From: VAZQ01 sp963821505 | Lineage (GTDB): Bacteria > Pseudomonadota > Alphaproteobacteria > Rhizobiales > Xanthobacteraceae | Assembly (NCBI GenBank): GCA_963821505.1 | Contig: CAWGEH010000022.1 | Span: forward strand, 159,586 to 223,585 | Reading direction: 5' to 3' | DNA: 64,000 bases | In this document: positions 34,870-44,009 of the stretch, in pieces | How positions within the stretch are numbered: position 1 is the stretch's first letter | Layout of the letters: the number at the start of each line of letters is the position of its first letter | The notes under the pieces: generated by a model | Database searches by the model: none | Seen by the model: only the letters and a program-made list of their open reading frames with translations | Told to the model about the DNA's origin: nothing | Made by a program: the position numbers and the translations under genes

Positions 34870-36027
34870 ATGGACTACGCCTCCGCCGCAGGATCGAAGA
34901 AGCAGGGCCCCCGAATGGCCGGCGCCTTCACGTTCGGAATCGAAGAAGAGTATTTCCTGGTGGAGGCGCAGACCAAGCTGGTGGCCAGCGACGTGCCGCC
35001 GGCATTCTTCGAAGCGGCCAAAGCGGCAACCGATGGCCGGATCTCGACCGAATTCTTGCAGCCGCAGATCGAGGTGATCTCGTCGCCGCACGTGAACGCG
35101 GCGGACGCCCGGGTGGAGTTGCGCGAGTTGCGTCGAACCGTGGCCGCAGTCGCGGCCAAACATGGTCTCGCCATTTTGGCTGCCGGCACCCACCCGACCG
35201 CGTCCTGGCGCGACGCCCAGCAGACCGCAAAGGAACGCTACGACACTGTCATGCACGACCTGCAAATGATCGGCCAGCGCGACCTCCTTTGCGGCCTGCA
35301 CGTGCATGTCGAGCTGCCCGATCCCGACGCGCGCGTCGACGTGATGTACCGGATATTGCCCTATCTGCCGCTGCTGCTCGCGCTCTCGACCTCCTCGCCG
35401 TTCTGGCAATCGCGGCGGACCGGGCTCAAAGGCTACCGGCTTGCGGCTTATGACGAGCTCCCGCGCACCGGGCTGCCGGAGCTGTTCCGCACCCGGGAGG
35501 AGTTCGACGCCTACGTGGCGGCGCTGGTGCGCGCGGGCGTGATCGAGGATTCGAGCTATATCTGGTGGGCGATCCGGCCCTCGCTCAACAACCCGACGCT
35601 GGAGCTGCGCGCACCCGATTCCTGCACGCTGGTTGAGGATGCGATCGCCATTGCCGCGCTTTATCGCACCCTGACGCGCCATCTTTACGTCAATCGCTGG
35701 CGCAATTGCGAGCTCGACGCAGTCGCGCGTGCGATCATCGTCGAGAACAAGTGGCGGGCGCAGCGCTACGGCGTGCACGGCACTTTCGCCACCGAGCAGG
35801 GCGCGGTGACGGTGGCGGAGACGCTCGAGCGCGTCATCGCAGACACGGCGGCGGACGCCGCAGCGCTCGGCTGCAGCGCCGAGATCAACCGCTGCCGCGC
35901 CATCGTCGGCTCCGGCACCTCCGCCGACGCCCAGCTTGCCGTGTTCGAGGCGCACCGGGCGGGCGGGAGCCGAGAGGCCGCGTTGCGCGCGGTGACCGAC
36001 TGGATCGCGGCCGCGACGCTGCAGTGA
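34870..36027 (+). CDS. Carboxylate-amine ligase, YbdK/GCS2 (glutamate-cysteine ligase-like)
   Basis: The 385-residue protein has the GCS2 family start FTFGIEEEYFLV and the ATP-grasp-like motifs GLHVHVELPD, SYIWWAIRPSLNNPTLELRA and CTLVEDAIAIAALY. Members (COG2170) form gamma-glutamyl-type bonds; E. coli YbdK has weak glutamate-cysteine ligase activity, but the physiological product is usually unknown. The ATG at 34870 is chosen; ATGs at 34849 and 34915 are also in frame, the latter just before the conserved start. Confidence 0.92.
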   Translation: MDYASAAGSKKQGPRMAGAFTFGIEEEYFLVEAQTKLVASDVPPAFFEAAKAATDGRISTEFLQPQIEVISSPHVNAADARVELRELRRTVAAVAAKHGLAILAAGTHPTASWRDAQQTAKERYDTVMHDLQMIGQRDLLCGLHVHVELPDPDARVDVMYRILPYLPLLLALSTSSPFWQSRRTGLKGYRLAAYDELPRTGLPELFRTREEFDAYVAALVRAGVIEDSSYIWWAIRPSLNNPTLELRAPDSCTLVEDAIAIAALYRTLTRHLYVNRWRNCELDAVARAIIVENKWRAQRYGVHGTFATEQGAVTVAETLERVIADTAADAAALGCSAEINRCRAIVGSGTSADAQLAVFEAHRAGGSREAALRAVTDWIAAATLQ

Positions 36028-36045
36028 GGCGAATTGCACCGGAGT

Positions 36046-36088
36046 TTGCACGTCCCGCGGCATATGCTACGCTATGTAGCACTACGAC
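36046..36088 (+). promoter_or_regulatory. BlaI-type promoter/operator, copy 1
   Basis: TTGCAC (36046-36051) is followed by a dyad GCTAC-N5-GTAGC (36066-36080) and then TACGA (36083-36087), just upstream of the blaI-like gene. The same arrangement, with similar spacing and flanks, recurs at 39075-39118. The dyad overlaps the expected -10 region, as for an autoregulated repressor. Confidence 0.7.
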
Positions 36089-36109
36089 CCTCTACCGATG
36101 GACAGATAA

Positions 36110-36490
36110 ATGGATGAAAGCCTGCCGGGTCTGGGCGACCTCGAGCGAGAAGTGATGCAATTGGTGTGGGCCAATGGCCCGGTCACGGCGGAATCGGTGC
36201 GCGAACAGCTGGGTCGCCGCCTGAAGGAATCGACGGTTCGCACGGTGCTGCGGCGGCTGGAAGAAAAGGGCTACGTCACCCATACGGTCGACGGTCGCAC
36301 CTATGTCTACCGCGCGACCCAGCCGCGCGGACGCGTTGCAGCCAAGGCCGTGCAAGGTATCGTCGACTGGTTCTGCAACGGTTCGATCGAGGAGGTCCTG
36401 GTCGGCATGGTGGATAGCGCAATGCTGGACCAGCGGCAATTGCGGATGCTCGCGGACAAGATCGCGGAGGCAAAGCGGGGGAAAAAGTGA
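36110..36490 (+). CDS. blaI: BlaI/MecI/CopY-family transcriptional repressor
   Basis: The 126-residue protein is a typical BlaI: the N-terminal winged helix (LGDLEREVMQLVWANGPVTA, KESTVRTVLRRLEEKGYVTH, DGRTYVYRATQPR) and a C-terminal dimerisation part (EEVLVGMVDSAMLDQRQLRM). BlaI repressors bind short dyads and are cleaved when a partner M56 peptidase is activated. Here the partner overlaps the stop codon by one base (TGATG), the standard BlaI-BlaR1 arrangement. The dyad at 36066-36080 is the likely autoregulatory operator. A second copy upstream of the DUF1800 gene suggests a wider regulon. Confidence 0.94.
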   Translation: MDESLPGLGDLEREVMQLVWANGPVTAESVREQLGRRLKESTVRTVLRRLEEKGYVTHTVDGRTYVYRATQPRGRVAAKAVQGIVDWFCNGSIEEVLVGMVDSAMLDQRQLRMLADKIAEAKRGKK

Positions 36491-38856
36491 TGTTGGCGCT
36501 GCTACTGGAATCGGCGCTGCGGCTGCTCGCGCTTGCCGGCGTCGCGTGGCTCGCTCTGAAGCTTCTTCGCGTGCGAAACCCGCACGTGCAGATGACGGTC
36601 TGGACGGTGGTGCTGCTCGCCTCGCTGTCGATGCCGGTGCTGATGCGCTGGGCGACGGTGACAATTCCGGTCGGCTCGCCGCCTTCGCAATTGGCCAAGA
36701 TCGCATCGGTGTCGCTCGGCCTTCATTTGGAGGCGATACGCTCTCTGGAGGCGATCGATTCCGCGGCCGGACCGACGCCATCCGCGCTGCCGCCGCCTGC
36801 GTCCGTGGAGCCGAGCCTCCCCGGCCGCCGCTCAGACAGGATCGCGGGTCGCCTCGATTGGCGGGCAGCGGCGACGGGCATCTATGTCGTCGTTGCCGGT
36901 GTGCTGTTGCTGAGATTACTCATCGGCCTCATGCTGACCTGGCGCCTGGCGCGCAGAGCACGGCCGGTGTCGGCCGCCTGGGCCGCCGGCGCGGACGTGC
37001 GCGTGAGCGACGCCGTCGGCGTGCCGGTGACGTTCGGCTCGACCATCCTGCTTCCCCCCGAATGCTTCGAGTGGAGCTCCGCGAAGCGCCAGGCCGTGCT
37101 GTCGCACGAAGGCTCGCACGTCGCTCATGGCGATTTCTATTTGCTGCTGCTGGCCGTTCTCAATCGGGCGGTGTTCTGGTTCAGCCCATTGGCATGGTGG
37201 CAGCTCACGCGGCTGGCCAATCTGGCGGAACTCATCAGCGACGACGCGGCGATCGAGGTCTTGCAGGATCGGCCATCCTATGCCGGCATCCTTCTGGACG
37301 TCGCGAGCAACGTGCAACGTGCGCCGGCGGGTCTCGCCATGGCAAGACCTTGCACCGTGCGCCGGCGGGTGGAACGCATCCTGGCCGCGACTGCTGTCCC
37401 CGCGAGGATGGGGTGGCGACGACGGGCATTGATCGCGATCACCCTCATCCCGCCGGTCGCGGTCTCCGCCGCCACCATCGCGCGCGGCACCTCGACCGCG
37501 CAGCCACGATCGGTCGCGATTGCGCTGGCCGAGTCTCCAACGCAGCCCGAGCCTCTCGCGGATACGCGAGCGATACCGTCTGCGGGGCGAAACCAGGCCG
37601 CGGTCGGCACGCAGCGCGGCGAGGACTACGTCGGCTACTATCAGTTGAATCCGCGAGCCGTCTTCACCATCACACGGACCGACAACCGGCTGCTCGCTCA
37701 GCTTACTGGACAGCGCGCGCTGCCGTTGCGGCCGGCGGGGAATGGCGAATACCTCTACGGGTCTGCCGCGGTGCGGATGACCTTCGTCGACGACGGTCAA
37801 GGGACCGTATTGGTGGTTCACCAGCACGGCCAGACATTGCATTCGACGCGCGTGGACGAGGCAAGGGCGGCAGCGGTCGAGAGCGTGTTCGTACGGCAGA
37901 TCGCGGCGGCCCCTGACCGCTTCCGCGAGCAGTCGCCGGCGCCAGGCAGCAGAGAGGCGGTGCTCCGAGGCATCGAAGAGCTGCAGCGCGGCGCGCCGGA
38001 CTACGACCGCATGAGCCCGCCGCTGGCCGATCACATGCGCCGGCAGGCGGCGGAGCTTCACACCATGTTGACGGCGCTCGGGGCCGTGGAATCGATCTTC
38101 TTCCGCGGCGTCGGTCCCGCCGGCTACGACATCTACGGCGTGAAGTTCGCCAAAGGTTTTGCGGAATTCAGGCTCCTGATCGGAACGGACGGCACGGTCG
38201 AAGACGTTGCATTCCGCCCTGACGGCGATGACACGCCAGGCGGCGTCGCGGCCTGTTCGGACGAGGCTTCGTTGAAATCCTCCCCGGGTATGGCGCCGAT
38301 CCGGTTGCTGCTGTTCAACGGCACCGGGGCCGACATTCACCTGCTCAACGTGGACGCCGAGGGGCATCGCATCCGCCACGGCACCATCGGCACCGACAGA
38401 TCGGGCTCGATCCTGACCTACGTCGCCCGCCCCTGGATCGTCACCGACGCGGCGGGGACATGTCTCGAAATCGTCTGGCCCGGCCGGCGCACGCGCTTTC
38501 TCGCCGTGCACCCGCGCCAAGAGGGCGATCAGCCGGGCCGCGAGACGGCGGCGCGCAGAACGCCGACCGCGGGAAGCGAGGAAGCGTTGCATCGATATAT
38601 CGACGGACTGAAGCTCGGCCTGCTGGATTACGATCAGATGACCTCCGAAGTGGCCGGCGAGACGCGGCGGAACTTGCTCCTCCATCAGGCGATATTGGCC
38701 AAGCTCGGTCCGTTGCGCGCAATGTCCTTCCGCGGGGTCTCGCCGCTCGGCAGCGACATCTACACGGTCCATTTCGCCAACGGCTCCGCCGAATGGAGGG
38801 TCGGTCTCGGCAAGGACGGCAAGATCGGGAAAATCGCGCTCGGTCCCCAGTACTAG
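36490..38856 (+). CDS. M56 (BlaR1-like) metallopeptidase with DUF3471-like, VHL-beta-like and duplicated C-terminal domains
   Basis: The 788-residue protein begins with membrane helices (about 1-25, 36-55, 128-152) and a cytoplasmic M56 zinc site HEGSH (about 206-210), with the second-helix motif NLAELISDDAAIEVL. A further helix (about 312-332) leads to a large periplasmic part instead of the usual penicillin-binding sensor. That part contains a DUF3471-like beta segment (about 375-455; EDYVGYYQLNPRAVF), module A (about 485-580), a VHL-beta-like domain (about 593-675; PIRLLLFNGTGADIHLLNVD, ILTYVARPWIV, TRFLAVHP) and module B (about 694-788). A and B are alike (SIFFRGVGPAGYDIYGVKFA against AMSFRGVSPLGSDIYTVHFA). 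It probably senses an envelope signal and removes the BlaI repressor. The start ATG overlaps the blaI stop; a GTG three bases earlier is possible. Confidence 0.92.
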   Translation: MLALLLESALRLLALAGVAWLALKLLRVRNPHVQMTVWTVVLLASLSMPVLMRWATVTIPVGSPPSQLAKIASVSLGLHLEAIRSLEAIDSAAGPTPSALPPPASVEPSLPGRRSDRIAGRLDWRAAATGIYVVVAGVLLLRLLIGLMLTWRLARRARPVSAAWAAGADVRVSDAVGVPVTFGSTILLPPECFEWSSAKRQAVLSHEGSHVAHGDFYLLLLAVLNRAVFWFSPLAWWQLTRLANLAELISDDAAIEVLQDRPSYAGILLDVASNVQRAPAGLAMARPCTVRRRVERILAATAVPARMGWRRRALIAITLIPPVAVSAATIARGTSTAQPRSVAIALAESPTQPEPLADTRAIPSAGRNQAAVGTQRGEDYVGYYQLNPRAVFTITRTDNRLLAQLTGQRALPLRPAGNGEYLYGSAAVRMTFVDDGQGTVLVVHQHGQTLHSTRVDEARAAAVESVFVRQIAAAPDRFREQSPAPGSREAVLRGIEELQRGAPDYDRMSPPLADHMRRQAAELHTMLTALGAVESIFFRGVGPAGYDIYGVKFAKGFAEFRLLIGTDGTVEDVAFRPDGDDTPGGVAACSDEASLKSSPGMAPIRLLLFNGTGADIHLLNVDAEGHRIRHGTIGTDRSGSILTYVARPWIVTDAAGTCLEIVWPGRRTRFLAVHPRQEGDQPGRETAARRTPTAGSEEALHRYIDGLKLGLLDYDQMTSEVAGETRRNLLLHQAILAKLGPLRAMSFRGVSPLGSDIYTVHFANGSAEWRVGLGKDGKIGKIALGPQY

Positions 38857-39190
38857 AGGAGAGCCTCTGGCGATGCGCCGCCATCCAACTTGGCCCGGGC
38901 CGCGTCTCTCCGATGTGGGTTCGAAGATAGCGCGCACCCTTGCGCGTCGCCGAGGCGATGCCATTGGCGGTCCATGTTCGGGCGTGCCTACTCTCCTGCG
39001 CGCCCCCTCCGGCGAAATGCCGCGCAAACAACATGTGATGTGCGGGGTTTAGGCATCCGGAGGTCAAGAAATTCTTGCGCGCGCCGCGCCTGTATGCTAC
39101 AGATCGTAGCGTTACGATCTGTCGTTAAAAACGCCGTTGCAGGGATGCGGGGCGCCGGAAGATTGGGGCAGATGTGATTGGCGGTGCGCC
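38857..39190 (+). other. Intergenic region before the DUF1800 operon
   Basis: These 334 bases contain the second operator at 39075-39118. Open frames within it show no coding character, and no terminator for the M56 gene is evident. Read-through from the blaI operon is therefore possible. Confidence 0.5.
39075..39118 (+). promoter_or_regulatory. BlaI-type promoter/operator, copy 2
   Basis: TTGCGC (39075-39080), a CCGCG-containing spacer, TATGCTAC-N5-GTAGC (39093-39110) and TACGA (39113-39117) repeat the layout found before blaI. This copy lies about 75 bases upstream of the DUF1800 start. Confidence 0.7.
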
Positions 39191-40636
39191 ATGGTGCATG
39201 ATTCCGCGAGAGATGCCGCACTGGCCCTGCATCGGTTCGGCCTCGGTCCCCGCCCCGGCTCGATCGCGGCGATTGCCTCCGATCCGCGCGGCGCGCTGCT
39301 CGCCGAGCTTGAGCGTCCCGGCATCGGACGCATCAACGACCCGCGGCTCCTGACCAGCGCCCAGGCCGCGCGCGCGGCCTTCGAGGCGCGCGCCGCGCGC
39401 CGGGCCCAGCAAATCGTCGCGCAACGCGCCCAGAAGGAGGCCGAACGGCTCAAGGCCGAGGCTCGGAACATGAGCGACGGTGAGGCGCAGAATGCCGAGC
39501 CGGCCAAGCCTGCGGCACCACCGCAAGCCGACCAGGGTCCCACCATCGAGCGGCAGACCTTTCTGCAAGAGATCAGGGCCAAGCTCGACGCCGCCCGCGA
39601 TGCGGACATCGGCTTTGCCGAGCGCTTGGTCTGGTTCTGGTCGAACCATTTCTGCGTGTCCGCGGAAAAGGTGCCCAACATGGTGGGCGGCTATGAACGC
39701 GAAGCGATCAGGCCGCATGTGCTCGGGCGCTATGCCGACATGCTGCTCGCGGTCGAGGGCCACCCTGCGATGCTGGTCTATCTCGACAATTTCATTTCCA
39801 TCGGGCCCAACTCGGTGGCCGGCATCAACCGCACCCGCGGCCTCAACGAGAATCTCGCGCGTGAGATCCTGGAGCTGCACACGCTCGGTGTGCGCACCGG
39901 CTACAGCCAGGACGACGTCATAGGTTTCGCCAAGGTGCTCACGGGGTGGACGATCATTTCCGCCAATGACAATCCCGAGCACGGCGCCGAATTCATCTTC
40001 AATCGACGCCTGCACGAGCCGGGGCCGCAGCGGGTCATCGACAGGACCTATGCCGATACCGGCGTCGAGCAGGGCCGCGCGGTGCTCATGGATCTCGCGC
40101 GCCACCGCGCCACCGCGACCCACGTCGCCACCAAGCTGGCGCGCCATTTCGTCGCCGACGAACCGCCGCCGGCGCTGGTCGAACGGCTGGGTGAAATCTT
40201 TCGCGATACCGACGGCGATCTCAAGGAGATCGCCAAGGGGCTGATAGCCGCGCCGGAGGCGTGGACGCCGACGCAAGCCAAGCTCAAGCGGCCGAGCGAG
40301 TGGGCCGTGGCCATGCTGCGCGCAAGCGGCTTGCGCGGCGATCCCGAGCGGTTTGCGCGCGGTCAGGCCTTCCTCGGCGAGCCCATGTGGCGGCCGCCGT
40401 CCCCCAAGGGTTTTGCCGACGACGAAGGCGCCTGGATCGACACCATGGGACAGCGGCTCGACATCGCCAACAATCTCGCCGAGCGCGTCGCCGAGCGCGT
40501 CGACCCCAATGGAGTGGTCGAGACCGCGCTCGGACCGCTCGCTTCGGCCGAAACGCGACAGGCCGTCGCCCGCGCGGAGAGCCGGCAGCAAGGGCTCACC
40601 CTCGCGTTCATGTCGCCTGAATTTCAGCGGAGGTGA
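39191..40636 (+). CDS. DUF1800 domain protein
   Basis: The 481-residue protein matches DUF1800 from its first residues (ALALHRFGLGPRPGSIAAIA) through FAERLVWFWSNHFCVSAEK, NENLAREILELHTLGVRTGY and AVLMDLARHRATATHVATKL. The family is widespread and of unknown biochemical role; it is usually followed by a DUF1501 gene, as here. A charged, Ala/Glu/Arg-rich segment (about 65-115) has coiled-coil character. No signal peptide is seen. The ATG at 39191 fits the family start better than an earlier start at 39137. The next gene begins two bases after the stop. The BlaI-type operator upstream ties it to the preceding operon. Confidence 0.92.
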   Translation: MVHDSARDAALALHRFGLGPRPGSIAAIASDPRGALLAELERPGIGRINDPRLLTSAQAARAAFEARAARRAQQIVAQRAQKEAERLKAEARNMSDGEAQNAEPAKPAAPPQADQGPTIERQTFLQEIRAKLDAARDADIGFAERLVWFWSNHFCVSAEKVPNMVGGYEREAIRPHVLGRYADMLLAVEGHPAMLVYLDNFISIGPNSVAGINRTRGLNENLAREILELHTLGVRTGYSQDDVIGFAKVLTGWTIISANDNPEHGAEFIFNRRLHEPGPQRVIDRTYADTGVEQGRAVLMDLARHRATATHVATKLARHFVADEPPPALVERLGEIFRDTDGDLKEIAKGLIAAPEAWTPTQAKLKRPSEWAVAMLRASGLRGDPERFARGQAFLGEPMWRPPSPKGFADDEGAWIDTMGQRLDIANNLAERVAERVDPNGVVETALGPLASAETRQAVARAESRQQGLTLAFMSPEFQRR

Positions 40637-40638
40637 TC

Positions 40639-41884
40639 ATGTCACTCCTGCATTTACCCACCCGGCGCGACATGCTGCTCGGCTCCGGCGCGCTCTTCGC
40701 CTGGGCCCACGCTCCCAAACTGGCGCGCGCCGAAGGCCGCGATCCTCGCCTGCTCGTCATCGTGCTGCGTGGCGCCCTCGACGGTCTCGCCATGGTTGCG
40801 CCGACCGGCGATCCCGACTGGGTCGGCCTGCGCGGCGACCGCGCGCTCGTGCTTGACGGCAAGGTCCCGGCATTGCCGCTTGAACTCGTTCTTTGCCCTC
40901 AATCCGGCGATGCCGAACCTGCACCGGCTCTACCGGGCGCAGCAGGCAACCATCGTTCATGCGACTGCCACACCCTATCGCGAGCGCTCGCATTTCGATG
41001 GCCAGGACGTGCTCGAGAGCGGGCTTTCCAAGCCTGGCCCGACGGACAGCGGCTGGCTCAATCGAGCGCTCGCCTCGCTCGCCGCCGATGGGCGGGTCAA
41101 TCCCCGGGGCAGCAGAGCCTTTGCAGTCGGGCCGGTGACGCCGCTGGTGGTGCGTGGCCCCGCTCCGGTCATGTCGTGGGTGCCGCAGCAACTCCTTCCC
41201 GCCAGCGACGACACCCAGATGCGCCTGCTGGAGCTTTATCGCCATACCGACGCCAAGCTTGCTCGCGCGTTCGAGGGGCGTCGTGACCTGGTGACCCTGG
41301 CGCGCGACGGCGCGATGAACGCGACGCAGCGCGCAGGCGGACCGGTGCCAGCCAACATGGCTCGCGTGCGTGAATACGCCGCCAATACCGCCGGCGCGGC
41401 GGCGAAATATCTGGCGCAGCCCGATGGTCCGCGCGTGGGTGCCGCGGGCTTCGTGGGCTGGGATACGCACATCAACGAAGGCGCTACTGGCGGGCAGCTG
41501 GCGACGCTGCTCGGCGCGCTCGACGACGCCATCGCCGCAATCGAGAAAGCCATGGGCAACGCATGGAGCGAGACCGTCGTTGCGATCGTCACCGAGTTCG
41601 GCCGAACCGCGCGCATCAACGGAACCGACGGCACCGACCACGGCACTGCCACGGTGGCCGTGCTGGTCGGTGGGGCATTGCGGGGCGGGCGCGTCATCGC
41701 CGACTGGCCCGGCCTCAAGGCAGCCGATCTCTACGAGAGCCGCGATCTCAAGCCCACGATCGACTTGCGCGCTGTGCTGAAGGGCGTGCTGATGGATCAT
41801 CTGCGCGTCGACGAGACGGCGCTCGCCGCCAGCGTCTTCCCGGGCAGCGACAATGTGAAATCGATGACGGGGTTGTGCGGATGA
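40639..41884 (+). pseudogene. DUF1501 (sulfatase-like fold) Tat-exported protein, broken by a +1 frameshift
   Basis: The first frame gives a Tat signal (PTRRDMLLGSGALFAWAHAP) and the DUF1501 start LLVIVLRGALDGLAMVAPTG up to VPALPL. The second frame, ending at 41884, carries NSFFALNPAMPNLHRLYRAQ, ATPYRERSHFDGQDVLESG, AAGFVGWDTHINEG and VVAIVTEFGRTARINGTDG, the conserved metal-site region. Deleting one T at 40880-40881 joins them seamlessly (PALPLNSFFALNP). The repaired product has about 414 residues. DUF1501 proteins have an alkaline-phosphatase/sulfatase-like fold and pair with DUF1800. Whether the base is real or an error cannot be told from one sequence. Confidence 0.9.
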
Positions 41885-42026
41885 TCTCCCGCCGGCAATC
41901 AGCGGCATGACCGGCACTTTTCACCAACCGGCAATGACACCGGCATGCGTCGCAACCAAGCGGTCCTTGCACTGGATCATGTGACGGCGATGTGCGCGAC
42001 GTATTCGCGCGACGCGGAGACAAGTC

Positions 42027-44009
42027 ATGGCGGGAATTCCGCTCATTCCAAGAGCGGCCTTGTTCGGCAATCCCAGTCGTTATCAGGCCAAGCTCAGTCC
42101 CGATGGCGAATGCTTGACCTGGCTCGCTCCGTTCGAAGGCGTGCTCAACGTCTGGCTCGCGCCGGCCGATGATATCGGCTCGGCGCAGCCGCTGACGCGG
42201 CTCGCGGGACGCCCGATCGCCTGGCAGGACTGGGCCTGCGACGGCGCCCACGTCCTGTTCATGACCGACGAGAACGGCGATGAGAATTGGCGCATCTTCG
42301 CCGTGGAGCGCGCGACGGCCGAGATCCGCAACTTGACGCCGGTCTCGCAGGTGAGCGCGCGCCTGTTGATGCGCTCCCCCGAGCGGCCGGGAATGATCCT
42401 GGTGGGCCTCAACGATCGCGACAAGAAATGGCACGACGTGTGGGCCATCGACCTCGCCACCGCGGAACGCAGGCTCGTTCTGGAGAACAGGGACGCGTTT
42501 TGGAGCTTCGCATTCGACTGGCAGCTCAATCCGCGACTCGCACGCAGGTCCGATCCCGATCAGGGCGGCTCATACCTCTACCGGCTGGTCAATGGGCGCG
42601 CCGAGCCCTTGCTCCGTATTCCGCATGCCGACGAGATGACGACGTGGCCGCTGTTGTTCAACCGGCGCGGCAATACCTGGACCATGATGTCGTCCCTCGG
42701 CCGAAACAGGGCTGCGCTCATCCGCATCGACGAAAGCACGGGAACGCAGTCCGTGCTGGCCGAGCACGACAAGGCCGATCTCGGGGCGATGCGGATTTGG
42801 AATCCGGTGACATTCGAGATCGATGCGGTCGCAGCGAATTACCTGCGTCAGGAATGGGTCGTTCTCAACCCTGAGATCCGAAACGATCTGCGCTTTCTGC
42901 GCGAGAACCTCGGCAGCGCCGAGTTCTTCGTCGAGAGCCAAAGCGACGACAATTGCCGTTGGGTGGTGACGGCTTACGGCCCGAAACTGCCGCTGAGCTA
43001 TTTCCTCTACGATCGACGGCGCCGCGTGTTGAGCTCGCTGTTCAGCGCGCGCCCGGAGCTCGCCGGCCATCGGCTCGCACCGATGCAAAGTCACGTCATC
43101 AAGGCAGGCGATGGGCTCGATCTCATTTCCTATCTGACGCTGCCGGCTGACCAGCGGGCACCACGGCCGGCCGAGCCGTTACCCATGGTGCTGGTCGTTC
43201 ACGGCGGACCGTGGGGCCGCGACGGCTACGGATACCGCGCCGATCACCAGTGGCTGGCGAACCGCGGCTACGCGGTGCTGTCCGTGAACTACCGGGCCTC
43301 GACCGGCTTCGGAAAGGATTTCGTCAATGCCGGCGTCCGCGAGCATGCCGGCAAGATACACGAGGACCTGATCGACGCGGTCGAATGGGCGGTGCGCGAA
43401 GGCATCGCGCGTCGTGACAAGGTCGCCATCATGGGCACCTCCTATGGCGGATACGCGACCCTCGTCGGCCTGACCTTCACACCCGAGGTCTTTTGCTGCG
43501 GCGTGAGCATCGTCGGCATTTCGAACCTCGTAACCATGCTCGAGAACATGCCTCCCTATTGGGCGGGCTTCGACGAGTTCATGTTTCGCAGCTACGCCGA
43601 CGTGCGCACCGAGGAAGGCCGCGCATGGCTGCGGTCGCGCTCGCCGATCTACAGGGTGGATCGCATCTGCCGGCCGCTGTTGATCGGCCACGGCGCCAAC
43701 GATGTTCGCTGCAAAGTCCAGGAATCCGACCAGATCGTGGCTGCCATGCGCGAGCGTCGTCTGCCCGTGACCTACATTGTCTATCCGGACGAGGGGCACG
43801 GCTTCCTGCGGCCGGAAAATCGCATGGCGTTCAACGCCATCTCCGAAGCATTCCTTGCCGAGCATCTCCGTGGTCGCTGCGAGCCGATCGGCGACGACCT
43901 GGCGGGAGCGAGCCTGGAGATTCGGCAGGGAATAAACGAGGTCGCCGGACTAGCGGAAGCCGTCGGCGCGGCGCACCGCGACGTCGAATGGGTTCGACCA
44001 CGCAGCTAG
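42027..44009 (+). CDS. S9-family prolyl oligopeptidase/acylaminoacyl peptidase
   Basis: The 660-residue cytoplasmic protein has an N-terminal beta-propeller (about 15-355; LSPDGECLTWLAPFEGVLNV and MTDENGDENWRIFAVE) and a C-terminal alpha/beta hydrolase. The oxyanion segment is VVHGGPWGRDGYGYRADHQW. The catalytic serine is S472 in GTSYGGYA, with D559 (GANDVRCK) and H591 (DEGHGF). The closest functional groups are acylaminoacyl peptidases and dipeptidyl peptidases, which cleave short peptides. No signal peptide is present. The stop codon lies inside the second copy of the 107-bp repeat. Confidence 0.93.
   Translation: MAGIPLIPRAALFGNPSRYQAKLSPDGECLTWLAPFEGVLNVWLAPADDIGSAQPLTRLAGRPIAWQDWACDGAHVLFMTDENGDENWRIFAVERATAEIRNLTPVSQVSARLLMRSPERPGMILVGLNDRDKKWHDVWAIDLATAERRLVLENRDAFWSFAFDWQLNPRLARRSDPDQGGSYLYRLVNGRAEPLLRIPHADEMTTWPLLFNRRGNTWTMMSSLGRNRAALIRIDESTGTQSVLAEHDKADLGAMRIWNPVTFEIDAVAANYLRQEWVVLNPEIRNDLRFLRENLGSAEFFVESQSDDNCRWVVTAYGPKLPLSYFLYDRRRRVLSSLFSARPELAGHRLAPMQSHVIKAGDGLDLISYLTLPADQRAPRPAEPLPMVLVVHGGPWGRDGYGYRADHQWLANRGYAVLSVNYRASTGFGKDFVNAGVREHAGKIHEDLIDAVEWAVREGIARRDKVAIMGTSYGGYATLVGLTFTPEVFCCGVSIVGISNLVTMLENMPPYWAGFDEFMFRSYADVRTEEGRAWLRSRSPIYRVDRICRPLLIGHGANDVRCKVQESDQIVAAMRERRLPVTYIVYPDEGHGFLRPENRMAFNAISEAFLAEHLRGRCEPIGDDLAGASLEIRQGINEVAGLAEAVGAAHRDVEWVRPRS

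Noticed and set aside
36916..39027. 703-codon minus-strand frame opposite the M56 gene
   Set aside because: Arg/Gly/Asp-rich shadow; the plus strand encodes HEGSH, DUF3471-like and VHL-like domains.
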